DNA of 40,856 nt from a virus, in the IMG/VR virus record IMGVR_UViG_3300039098_000023, positions 1 through 40,856 of that record. One strand, 5' to 3'. Every line of letters starts with the position of its first letter. Within the stretch, counting starts at the first letter, position 1. Below, piece after piece: positions 1-6,023 of this stretch. The translations under genes and the position numbers were made by a program. The notes under the pieces were generated by a model. That model was given only the letters and a program-made list of their open reading frames with translations. It was not told the DNA's origin and did not search any database.

Positions 1-5
1 TAATA

Positions 6-161
6 TACATCTTCGATGCACTACGTGTATGCAGGTATCATACCAACGCCACCATACACGAACCATACACGAACCATACACGAACCATACACGAACCATA
101 CACGAACCATACACGAACCATACACGAACCATACCACTACGCGCAGCGCATCGAAGATGTA
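6..161. repeat. 14-bp inverted repeat framing an iteron array
   Basis: The left arm TACATCTTCGATGC (6-19) is the exact reverse complement of the right arm (148-161). The 128-nt interior carries the 11-bp tandem units. As RNA or a cruciform this would place the whole array in a large loop. Confidence 0.85.
51..134. repeat. 11-bp tandem repeat, 7 full copies plus partial
   Basis: The unit accatacacga runs without a mismatch from 51 to 127, followed by a 7-nt partial copy. An 11-bp period is close to one helical turn, so each unit would present the same face of the DNA to a binding protein. Function unknown; iteron-like. Confidence 0.9.
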
Positions 162-587
162 ACCGTGTTCTAGTATTGATAACCTAAATTGCTCAATCAA
201 TACAACTACTTATGTAATATGGTAGAGACAAGACTGGTATCGTAGAAAGTCCTGATAAATCAATAGGTTATGGATTCTAATATTAATTTGGCTAGATAAC
301 TAATGGAACATACCACGCTCCTACCGTATATTTCCCTAGTTAAATCAATAGGTTACAGGCTACGTGATATGGCTGGATCATACTATATACGTATGTGGTA
401 ATATGAGTTACTAATGAGGGTCGTAACGTGTTGATATTGTTGGGGAAATTGAGTGTGATGAGGGAAGGGCATGGTCGGGGCGGGGTTGGTTATATGGTGC
501 GGCACGAGGCCAGTAAACCCGTCAGGTCACGCGCGGAGGATTTTTAGCGACCTACTATTGCGCTAATATAATACAAACCAAGTAACT

Positions 588-662
588 ACCGTAGTCCACG
601 AAAAGTAATGTACCTAATAATACCTCGTACCTAGCATGATCGACCGTAGTCCACGAAAAGTA
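588..662. repeat. Direct repeat pair of 20 nt
   Basis: The string accgtagtccacgaaaagta occurs at 588-607 and again at 643-662. Each copy is followed within a few bases by 'tacctaataa', giving imperfect repeats of about 33 nt spaced 55 nt apart. Confidence 0.85.
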
Positions 663-707
663 CCATACCTAATAACAAAACAGAGTACGATCATAATTAC
701 GACCAAT

Positions 708-771
708 ACTACTATACTACTATACTACTATACTACTATACTACTATACTACTATACTACTATACTACTAT
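708..771. repeat. 8-bp tandem repeat, 8 copies
   Basis: The unit actactat is repeated eight times exactly, with no interruption. It is unlike the 11-bp array upstream in sequence and period. It could be a slippage-prone microsatellite or a binding array. Confidence 0.9.
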
Positions 772-936
772 AGTAATTTACCGATGTCCTAACAGGATTA
801 TGCACCGCAAACGCAGATACGCACTAGGTTTCGAGAGTACTACCTAGTACCGTAAATTTGGTATGTCCGATGACTAGCATCGTAAGCATTAAGTACCGTA
901 GTGACTATGTTAGTAGTCACACAGAAAACGCAAAAA

Positions 937-966
937 AGGGACACACCTAATAAAAGATGTGTCCCT
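937..966 (-). terminator. Intrinsic terminator ending the leftward operon
   Basis: The 9-bp stem AGGGACACA/TGTGTCCCT (937-945 with 958-966) is followed, on the minus strand, by a run of six T. It lies 43 nt beyond the stop of the last leftward gene, so it ends the early/accessory transcript. The rightward side has A-rich sequence and no T run. Confidence 0.85.
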
Positions 967-1008
967 CAAAAATAAAAAAAAAATAAAAAAGTGTCTACAT
1001 ACTACGCC

Positions 1009-1518
1009 CTATAATTGCACACCACGAAACAATTCAAGCTTACGGAAGATCTCATACAGTAGTTCTTTATGATCACTAGATAGTTCAATAGTATCAATAT
1101 TAGCCTCGTAGTAGCTTTGCGCTGTATCGCCGAACTTGTACCCCATAGCAACCCAGTCAATAACCATATGTACGATGTCGTTGCAGTTAGTAGCGGTCTC
1201 GTGGTGATGACTGTTTAAATTCTTGTGGTTCTCCCACGCCACCGAGAACGATGAATCAGTATTATCTCCAATAGGGTAGAATTTATCGCGGTACTGCGTG
1301 AACTCTTCTTTACTTAGCTTAGATAGGTCGTGCGACTCAACTGCATCCCTAATAGTGTGCCACGTAAAGTCATCACCTACCCATGCCATACCGTCACACG
1401 CATCCGTTACTTCATCAAAAGCTTTTCGGATGAACTCAAGGTGCTCCTCTACATAATTTAGGTAGTCCCTAGAGCTATCCACTAATTCTTGCGCTTTCAT
1501 TTTCTTTATGTATCCCAT
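1009..1518 (-). CDS. Hypothetical His-rich protein (DUF5662-like)
   Basis: 169 residues, starting ATG at 1518 behind AGGAG. The central part has the pattern H-D-L-S-K-L-S...E-E-F (about residues 63-73), then W-E-N-H, then N-S-H-H-H-E and D-I-V-H-M-V-I-D-W. This resembles the His/Asp layout of small phage proteins placed in DUF5662, which look related to HD-type metal-binding folds. The family call is from memory of the motif order and is moderate. It is the last gene before the terminator at 937-966. Enzyme activity is not known; a metal-dependent phosphohydrolase is possible. Confidence 0.65.
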   Translation of the reverse strand: MGYIKKMKAQELVDSSRDYLNYVEEHLEFIRKAFDEVTDACDGMAWVGDDFTWHTIRDAVESHDLSKLSKEEFTQYRDKFYPIGDNTDSSFSVAWENHKNLNSHHHETATNCNDIVHMVIDWVAMGYKFGDTAQSYYEANIDTIELSSDHKELLYEIFRKLELFRGVQL

Positions 1519-1547
1519 AATATCTCCTAAATGTTTGTGTTATTACC

Positions 1548-2027
1548 CTAATCCTCCCTATACCCAAGCACCTCGAACCAACCGTATCCTTCACGTAGAT
1601 CGTCAAGGGTTACAGTATTAATCATAGTATCAGTTCTATTGCAGTATTTAGCAATAGAGAAGTCATTAACTACGGTATTCTGTTGGATATAAGCACCTTC
1701 TACATACAGGTCTGCGTTAGAAACAGCCTTACCTTCCTTTAGTAGCTCTACGGCTCTTGCTTTAGACATACCTGCTACATAAGTAGGCTCAGGTATGTCA
1801 GGACTCTCTCGGCAGAATTCCTTGCAGTTACCTGTATCATTCTTAGAGTCGTAATTAGCTACTCTAAATACGTCCATACATCCAGTAATAGGATTAAATA
1901 TGTCATCTGTTTCGTAGCAAGAGGTGTGTTGGCAGCAGTCACCATCGAAGTACTTACAACGCCCACACGCAACGGTTCCGTACTGTACAGGTTTTGGCAC
2001 TTTCTTCAGCTTAGGTAGAAATTGCAT
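1548..2027 (-). CDS. Cys-rich protein, member of a local paralogous family
   Basis: 159 residues; ATG at 2027 with AAGGAG upstream. The N-terminal half holds C-x2-C-K-Y-F, C-C-Q-H-T-S-C-Y and a later N-C-K-E-F-C, an arrangement likely to bind zinc. The same block (C-x-H-x-S-C-[FY], then an N/D...C-x-D/E-F end) recurs in the proteins at 2037-2249 and 3169-3429, so three genes in this operon descend from one module. The C-terminal ~80 residues are unique to this copy: one segment (GMSKARAVELLKEGKAVSNA) could be helical and the rest suggests a small added domain. Function unknown. Confidence 0.75.
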   Translation of the reverse strand: MQFLPKLKKVPKPVQYGTVACGRCKYFDGDCCQHTSCYETDDIFNPITGCMDVFRVANYDSKNDTGNCKEFCRESPDIPEPTYVAGMSKARAVELLKEGKAVSNADLYVEGAYIQQNTVVNDFSIAKYCNRTDTMINTVTLDDLREGYGWFEVLGYRED

Positions 2028-2036
2028 ATAGTCTCC

Positions 2037-2249
2037 TTATCTATAGCCACCACTTATGGGTATGTCTCTAGGGTTTCTAGGTAGCGGTTTCGCCTTGAAG
2101 TCTTTGCAGTCACATAGCGCATTCTTACTGAAGTAGTTCATAATGCGCGTACGTTCTTCAACTACACCATCGTAAGTATACGAAGTTTCGAAGCAACTTT
2201 CGTGCATACAAGCTTTCTTTGCCTTGAGTAGGTCAGGCAACGTCTCCAA
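2037..2249 (-). CDS. Short Cys-rich paralogue, probably shortened
   Basis: 70 residues if the TTG at 2249 is used. It contains A-C-M-H-E-S-C-F-E and C-D-C-K-D-F-K, matching the second half of the Cys module in the two neighbouring paralogues, but it lacks their N-terminal C-x2-C-K-Y. A well-placed ATG with GGGAG lies at 2286 (overlapping the upstream stop as ATGA). It reads only 17 codons in another frame before TGA at 2233-2235. Either TTG is the true start or the gene has lost its front through a frameshift. The overlap pattern favours an originally longer gene. Confidence 0.55.
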   Translation of the reverse strand: METLPDLLKAKKACMHESCFETSYTYDGVVEERTRIMNYFSKNALCDCKDFKAKPLPRNPRDIPISGGYR

Positions 2250-2282
2250 CTAGGGTTTTGCTTTCTTCTGTTAGTTTAGAAC

Positions 2283-2789
2283 TCATATATATCTCCCTTC
2301 TGGTCTTTCTGGTCTTGTAGGTAATTGAGGTCTTTTGCTAGCAATTTCATTAGCGTAAGAAGTACCTGAGTAATCCTCTACGAGTTCAGACGATAGACTA
2401 CAAGTATTACCAGTTTTCTTATTGCGAACGTAGTAAAGCTGTTCGGATATATTATACGAAACAACTAAATCAGCACCTATATACCCAAGCTCAGGTATAA
2501 GAAGCGCACAAGTATCTGCTAGATCTCGTATTTTATGTGTACTCGTAACCGATACTGTAGGTACTTTAGCATCTTTCATCCGATCAGCTAAGTATTTAGG
2601 ATCGTCATGATCACTTACGTAACCCCCGCTACTGAGACGCTTCTTACTTATAAACTCGCCAGCTGATAACCCAACATGTTCGTTACGGTTAGACTTGCGT
2701 TTTCGTTTGACATTAGACCATACGAACTTAGCGCCAGCTATTCCTACTGTAGTTGCTAACTCAGTGCCTATTAAAGTTAAAAGGCTCAT
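2283..2789 (-). CDS. Hypothetical protein with hydrophobic N-terminus
   Basis: 168 residues; the ATG at 2789 overlaps the stop of the upstream 59-residue membrane protein (ATGA), indicating translational coupling. Residues 1-25 are mostly hydrophobic (SLLTLIGTELATTVGIAGAKF) and are followed by a basic stretch VKRKRKSNR, as in a signal anchor with a cytoplasmic positive patch. The rest (about 35-168) is soluble, with a Pro/Arg-rich C-terminal end. No family recognised. The close coupling to a second membrane protein suggests both act at the inner membrane. Confidence 0.65.
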   Translation of the reverse strand: MSLLTLIGTELATTVGIAGAKFVWSNVKRKRKSNRNEHVGLSAGEFISKKRLSSGGYVSDHDDPKYLADRMKDAKVPTVSVTSTHKIRDLADTCALLIPELGYIGADLVVSYNISEQLYYVRNKKTGNTCSLSSELVEDYSGTSYANEIASKRPQLPTRPERPEGRYI

Positions 2790-2965
2790 GACAGCAACCG
2801 TCTGAACCGGCTTTTCTTCTCTGGCGGCATCGCATGAGGGTTAGGGTTAGGTTTGTAGTAACTAGGCAGTCGTTGGTAGTTAACTCGTTTACGTGGTTTA
2901 GTGTTAAACATAAGTCCTAGGAATGCTATTACGAATAATACAATTACTAATTGATCAGTTGTCAT
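2786..2965 (-). CDS. Small single-pass membrane protein
   Basis: 59 residues starting at ATG 2965, chosen because AAGGAGGG sits just upstream. A longer reading from 3073 has no such site and would lie within the neighbouring gene. After MTTDQ comes one hydrophobic helix (LVIVLFVIAFLGLMF), then a basic, proline-rich tail (KPRKR...YYKPNPNPH...KKSRFRR). That predicts an N-out/C-in protein with a cytoplasmic basic tail. Its start overlaps the upstream gene by 11 nt. The family is unknown; small superinfection-exclusion or lysis-regulating proteins can look like this. Confidence 0.65.
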   Translation of the reverse strand: MTTDQLVIVLFVIAFLGLMFNTKPRKRVNYQRLPSYYKPNPNPHAMPPEKKSRFRRLLS

Positions 2966-3179
2966 ATTTGCCCTCCTTAATAACTTTAACGCAGTTCTCT
3001 GCTGTACGTTGGTTAGCGTAAAGCTGAACGCCTCCATGTATAGTAGCAGTCTTTCCGCTTTTAGATATTTCATTTACAGTAGCTAATATGAATCCCTTGT
3101 AGTACGGTGGTTTGAACACTACCTCGTCGCCTACGTATATTTTGTTTCCTAAAAAGTCTAGTGCATACTCAGCGTCCAT
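2955..3179 (-). CDS. Small hypothetical beta-rich protein
   Basis: 74 residues, ATG at 3179 behind AAGGAGTTC. The segment LGNKIYVGDEVVFKPPYYKGFILATVNEISKSG reads like a small SH3-like or KOW-type barrel, with 'G-D-x-V' in the first turn, as in many phage proteins that set nucleic-acid contacts. That is inference. It overlaps its neighbours by 11 nt on both sides and so belongs to a tightly packed operon. Confidence 0.65.
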   Translation of the reverse strand: MDAEYALDFLGNKIYVGDEVVFKPPYYKGFILATVNEISKSGKTATIHGGVQLYANQRTAENCVKVIKEGKYDN

Positions 3180-3429
3180 TAAAGAACTCCTTTGCTATTT
3201 GCCAAATTGACGGTTTTGGCTCCGTAGACTTGAAGTCAGGACACCTACCTTGTCTGTTTTTAATTTCCTTATCGGTAACACGGTTACGGACGGTACGTAC
3301 TCCATTGATACAGTCGAACTTTTGCACCTTATTGAAGCAACTAGGGTGGGTACACCATAAAATATCCAAGTACTTACACTCTTTACACTTAACATCACCG
3401 TAGTTACTGTAATCTTGCTCTTTATTCAT
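3169..3429 (-). CDS. Cys-rich mini-protein, paralogue of 1548-2027
   Basis: 86 residues; ATG at 3429 with AGGAG nine bases upstream. It contains C-K-E-C-K-Y-L, W-C-T-H-P-S-C-F-N and R-C-P-D-F-K: the same C-x2-C-K-Y / C-x-H-x-S-C-[FY] / C-x-[DE]-F order as the product of 1548-2027, and this is the most compact complete copy. The five Cys and one His could hold one zinc ion. The start overlaps the end of the broken frame 3422-3589. Role unknown. Confidence 0.75.
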   Translation of the reverse strand: MNKEQDYSNYGDVKCKECKYLDILWCTHPSCFNKVQKFDCINGVRTVRNRVTDKEIKNRQGRCPDFKSTEPKPSIWQIAKEFFNGR

Positions 3430-3589
3430 CGCATTCTCCTATATATTTACTACAACCTTTGCACTTAAACAGCCTAAACTCGACTATATTAGAGGTATAA
3501 GTCTTTCCAACTACTAAAGCTATGTTCCCTTTTTCTGAAACCCAGTGGTATTGGTGATTACCTAGTGAGCATAGTAGCTACCTAAACAT
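3422..3589 (-). pseudogene. Zinc-ribbon-like frame interrupted by an amber codon
   Basis: Reading from ATG 3589 gives M-F-R, then TAG (3578-3580), then an open frame: LLCSLGNHQYHWVSEKGN (18 residues), a middle part, and F-K-C-K-G-C-S-K-Y to TAA at 3422. The pattern L-L-C-x-L-G-x-H-x-Y-x-W ... C-x2-C-x-K is typical of short phage zinc-binding proteins that begin M-x-R-K/R-L-L-C. The amber therefore sits where a Lys or Gln codon is expected. The TAA overlaps the next start (ATGAATAA), as in intact neighbours. No other start codon exists near the front. Either the gene died recently or UAG is read through. Confidence 0.45.
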
Positions 3590-3628
3590 AGATAGCGAAA
3601 GCTGAATTAATAGTGGTTTTCGTCATAA

Positions 3629-3763
3629 TTAACACTTTCTAGTGAATATTGAAGGTATTTCGAGCAAAATCGACCAAATTAGTCTATATTTTGCTCGAAA
3701 TACGTATAAAAGTACTTCAATTAAGATCAAAACTGCCAAAATTAGCCAGAAATTAAGCTCCAT
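3629..3763 (-). CDS. 44-residue membrane protein after rtcB
   Basis: This short frame starts at ATG 3763, five nt beyond the rtcB stop; its ribosome site AAAGGA overlaps the rtcB 3' end. The start MELNFWLILAVLILIEVLLY is a clear transmembrane helix, followed by a basic/aromatic tail (VFRAKYRLIWSILLEIPSI) and a short end ..FTRKC. The stop is TAA at 3629. A 16-bp perfect inverted repeat lies within its codons (see 3648-3721). Function unknown; the context makes co-translation with rtcB likely. Confidence 0.55.
   Translation of the reverse strand: MELNFWLILAVLILIEVLLYVFRAKYRLIWSILLEIPSIFTRKC
3648..3721. repeat. Nested perfect inverted repeat inside a short gene
   Basis: Inner arms of 16 bp (GTATTTCGAGCAAAAT at 3655-3670 against 3688-3703) enclose 17 nt. 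Outer arms of 7 bp (ATTGAAG 3648-3654 against CTTCAAT 3715-3721) extend the structure across an 11-nt bulge. It lies 48 nt beyond the rtcB stop, within the 44-codon frame, and has no T run, so it is not a standard terminator. It may protect or process the mRNA, or bind a protein. Confidence 0.85.
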
Positions 3764-3768
3764 AAATG

Positions 3769-5016
3769 CTATCCTTTGATGTTTAGGACAGCATTTAGTG
3801 TGTAAACTGGAGTAACTAGTTCTTTTTGTTGCTCCATAACCTCATCAATTGGCTTATATGAGTCACCTATTTCGTCTACAAGGTCTTCTTTATACTCATC
3901 ATTATAAACAATCCCTATCATACTTCGATCCAAATCTCTAGTTGAGTACAAAGATTTTGCCTTAGTTCGAGACATTAGCCGTCCTGCTCCGTGTGATGCC
4001 GAGTGTAACGATGAATAATTACGTAAACCTTTAACGATGTAAGACTTTCTACCCATAGATCCTGGAATAATACCTAACTCCCCTTCTGGGATACGAATAG
4101 CACCCTTACGTGTTACAAGTAGGTCTTTCCCTTTAACTTTTTCAACGTTAGCGAAGTTATGATGACAGTCGATTGTCTCTAGTAGCTGATAGCTAGCGAA
4201 CTTACTAATCTCTCTAATAACTTTGTCCATGATTAGGTCGCGATTAAGACGAGCGAAGCGTTGAGCAAAGTCCATCATAGTTAAGTAGGCTTGACCTTCT
4301 TGTGTAGCAGTAGGAAGGTATGCAAGGTGCTGGTTAGGTAGCTCAATTCCCCACAGTTTACATCTTGACTGCGCTAGCCTCAGAAAGTAGTTACCGATTC
4401 TGCTACCGATACCGCGAGATCCTGTGTGAACCATTACCCATACGTTATCGTTCTCATCGCCACAAATCTCAATGAAGTGATTACCAGTACCTATAGTACC
4501 TAAATGGTTAAAGGTGTTAGTTCTTGAGTTAACTAAGTCTGGGTACTGATCTAGTACAGCCTGAGTTTTGTAATCTACTAGTTGTTCGTATTTAGAAATT
4601 GCTGACACATACGAGTCTTCTGTACTATGTAGCGACAAAGATCCTTTATCCGTCCTAGCGTCACCGTTATTTGTTCTACCAACAGGAACCTCTCGTAAAA
4701 TACCCTCCTTGATAGCAAATAGGTAGCGATAAATCTCGTCTACTTTAATACTTAACCTACACGCTTGCATTCCACACCCTAGATCCGCGCCTATAGCTGC
4801 TGGAATTACGAAACCATCAGTTGTGAACACTGATCCGATGGTAGCACCCATTCCTGCGTGGAAATCTGGCATGATGTTAACGTTATCTACGAACGGCAAA
4901 CGAGTAAGTTCGTCAATCTGTTGATACGCCGAATCGTAGTTTTTATCTCCTATTGTATCCATGCTTGACCACATATTTGCGCACTTAGTTCCTAACTTCT
5001 CTCTGTACTTAAACAA
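3769..5016 (-). CDS. rtcB: RtcB-type RNA ligase
   Basis: 415 residues, close to E. coli RtcB (408). RtcB joins 2',3'-cyclic phosphate (or 3'-phosphate) and 5'-OH RNA ends using GTP and Mn2+, through a GMP-histidine intermediate. The family signatures are all visible: D-F-H-A-G-M-G-A-T-I-G (51-61), G-A-D-L-G-C-G-M with metal ligands D78/C81, G-T-G-N-H-F-I-E, V-H-T-G-S-R-G-I-G, C-H-H-N-F-A, and H-S-A-S-H-G-A-G-R near the guanylylated His. The start is TTG 5016, with AGGAGGT upstream and an 8-nt overlap with the preceding gene. In a tRNA-rich phage it would repair tRNAs or mRNAs cut by host anticodon nucleases or RNase toxins (inference). Confidence 0.95.
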   Translation of the reverse strand: MFKYREKLGTKCANMWSSMDTIGDKNYDSAYQQIDELTRLPFVDNVNIMPDFHAGMGATIGSVFTTDGFVIPAAIGADLGCGMQACRLSIKVDEIYRYLFAIKEGILREVPVGRTNNGDARTDKGSLSLHSTEDSYVSAISKYEQLVDYKTQAVLDQYPDLVNSRTNTFNHLGTIGTGNHFIEICGDENDNVWVMVHTGSRGIGSRIGNYFLRLAQSRCKLWGIELPNQHLAYLPTATQEGQAYLTMMDFAQRFARLNRDLIMDKVIREISKFASYQLLETIDCHHNFANVEKVKGKDLLVTRKGAIRIPEGELGIIPGSMGRKSYIVKGLRNYSSLHSASHGAGRLMSRTKAKSLYSTRDLDRSMIGIVYNDEYKEDLVDEIGDSYKPIDEVMEQQKELVTPVYTLNAVLNIKG

Positions 5017-5392
5017 TATAACCTCCTAATCTGTACTCCCTAGCAGCTACAACGCCGAACGCATCTGCTTTTTTGCAGAGGTAGCCTTGCTCGTACGCCT
5101 TTGGGTCTAAGTTATCATTAAAGAATTGTATCAAGTGGCCATATTCGTGACCTAGTGTGTCAAATACGCTGCATCTAGTCTTGTCGTAGGATAAGCACAC
5201 ATCAACTGAGGCAGTATTATTGCGTATGTTTGCCCTAGTAAGCCCGTCAACCATCATAGAGCCTACTGGGATCTTGCCTAATGTAAACCTTAGGTCTATA
5301 GTAGCGTCTACTGGGTACTTTTCTTGTAGCCAAGCGTAGAATTCAATAAGCTCATCTATAAAATCGTCAATATCTTCGTATTCAACTTCCAT
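5009..5392 (-). CDS. Small HExxH (zincin-like) protein
   Basis: 127 residues, ATG at 5392, first gene after the promoter at 5416-5444. Residues around 88-92 read H-E-Y-G-H within F-D-T-L-G-H-E-Y-G-H-L-I-Q-F-F, a zinc-metallopeptidase consensus in a predicted helix. The N-terminal ~30 residues are acidic. No third metal ligand is certain; acidic and His/Glu residues downstream are candidates. Short proteins with this motif are common in phages and are usually called putative metallopeptidases, with substrate unknown. Its stop overlaps the rtcB start, so the two are co-translated. Confidence 0.75.
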   Translation of the reverse strand: MEVEYEDIDDFIDELIEFYAWLQEKYPVDATIDLRFTLGKIPVGSMMVDGLTRANIRNNTASVDVCLSYDKTRCSVFDTLGHEYGHLIQFFNDNLDPKAYEQGYLCKKADAFGVVAAREYRLGGYIV

Positions 5393-5415
5393 AATTCTCC
5401 TGTGTCTATGAACTT

Positions 5416-5444
5416 ATACTAGCAAAACTAATTTTATTTGTCAA
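5416..5444 (-). promoter_or_regulatory. Sigma70-type promoter for the zincin-rtcB operon
   Basis: On the minus strand: TTGACA (5439-5444), a 17-bp spacer, then TAGTAT (5416-5421), 24 nt before the start codon at 5392. The -10 TAGTAT is shared with several other promoters here. Confidence 0.85.
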
Positions 5445-5525
5445 TACAATAATTCTGTAATAATAATTACCCTATCTGTGTGTATAATAAAGTGAGGCAT
5501 AAGTCTCTCCTTCTTTGTTGTAACT

Positions 5526-5558
5526 AAAAAGGGCTTCCTGTAGTGGGAAGCCCTTTTT
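5526..5558 (-). terminator. Strong, symmetric intrinsic terminator
   Basis: A 13-bp stem, AAAAAGGGCTTCC against GGAAGCCCTTTTT, with loop TGTAGTG. The A/T flanks make it work in either direction. It lies two nt after the stop of the gene at 5561-5764 and separates the NAD operon from the rtcB operon. Confidence 0.92.
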
Positions 5559-5560
5559 GC

Positions 5561-5764
5561 TTATGCTGGCTGTGTAGTTAGCGCTAGTAGTCGCACCGCA
5601 CTTTGATAGTCTAGGTGTAGGTCTTCCTTCTCGTCATACGCATCTGAGATTTGCGCTCCTACTTCTATTTCTAGATCACGCAGTTTACTAAGCTCTGCTA
5701 GTTTACAATCGTACCGTTCTTTAGTAATTCTAACTAGATCTTCAAGTGTAATTTCGTTGGCCAA
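5561..5764 (-). CDS. Small coiled-coil protein
   Basis: 67 residues; TTG start at 5764, chosen for its AAGGAGGA site. The whole protein is predicted helical and rich in charged and Leu residues (ITLEDLVRITKERYD, then LSKLRDLEIEVGAQ), a coiled coil. It resembles its upstream neighbour (5818-6015) in length, in the opening T-L-E-[ED]-L and in the S-A-V near the C-terminal end, so the two are probably old paralogues. Last gene of its operon; the terminator follows at once. Function unknown. Confidence 0.7.
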   Translation of the reverse strand: MANEITLEDLVRITKERYDCKLAELSKLRDLEIEVGAQISDAYDEKEDLHLDYQSAVRLLALTTQPA

Positions 5765-5817
5765 TTCAGTCCTCCTTAGTTATAATACTATGTCTACATT
5801 TAAACATACCAAATCCG

Positions 5818-6015
5818 CTACGCCATACTCCCGCGAAATACAATAGCAGCTTTGATCCCAGCTACAGCTGATCGCGCAGTGCTAAGTAGCTTGTGATGAT
5901 CCTCTCGTGACTCCTGAAGTAGCTCCTGCTCGTGGATTATGTTACTAAGTGTGTCCTTGTAGCTTTCTTCTACGTTCTCTGCTTGTTCTAGTAATTCTTC
6001 TAGTGTTGGTTCCAT
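5818..6015 (-). CDS. Small coiled-coil protein, possible paralogue of 5561-5764
   Basis: 65 residues, ATG at 6015 behind AGGAGG, 8 nt after the transglycosylase-like gene. It opens M-E-P-T-L-E-E-L-L-E-Q, continues as a charged helix with many Glu, His and Leu, and ends S-A-V-A-G-I-K-A-A-I-V-F-R-G. No Cys and no membrane segment. It may pair with the next gene's product as a hetero-coiled coil (inference). Function unknown. Confidence 0.7.
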   Translation of the reverse strand: MEPTLEELLEQAENVEESYKDTLSNIIHEQELLQESREDHHKLLSTARSAVAGIKAAIVFRGSMA

Positions 6016-6023
6016 GTTACCTC

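Larger units (their letters stand above)
1..930. other. Gene-free, repeat-rich left region
   Basis: No convincing reading frame was found on either strand in these ~930 bases. The region holds an 11-bp tandem array framed by an inverted repeat, an 8-bp tandem array, a 20-nt direct repeat pair, a 15-nt direct repeat (taaatcaataggtta near 256-270 and 340-355) and a small hairpin (901-920, arms GTGACTA/TAGTCAC). This density of iterons suggests a replication origin, a replication/packaging junction or a protein-binding region. That role is inference; no DnaA box or helicase gene lies nearby. Confidence 0.6.

Noticed and set aside
51-134. CRISPR array
   Set aside because: The units are contiguous 11-mers without spacers, and there are no cas genes.
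2786-3073. 95-residue version of the small membrane protein
   Set aside because: The front 36 codons are the antiparallel-frame shadow of 2955-3179; the ribosome site points to ATG 2965.
3161-3403. Plus-strand frame opposite the Cys-rich gene
   Set aside because: The opposite minus-strand frame has a ribosome site, a conserved Cys module and operon overlaps; the plus frame has none.
3578-3580. Genome-wide recoding of TAG
   Set aside because: Many genes here end properly at TAG with the next ribosome site directly after (for example rtcB, 1548-2027, 15966-16340), so TAG is a normal stop.
5441-5500. 19-codon frame with a strong AAGGAG site
   Set aside because: It lies between a terminator and the next promoter and overlaps the -35 box. 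It may be a leader peptide remnant, but nothing supports expression.
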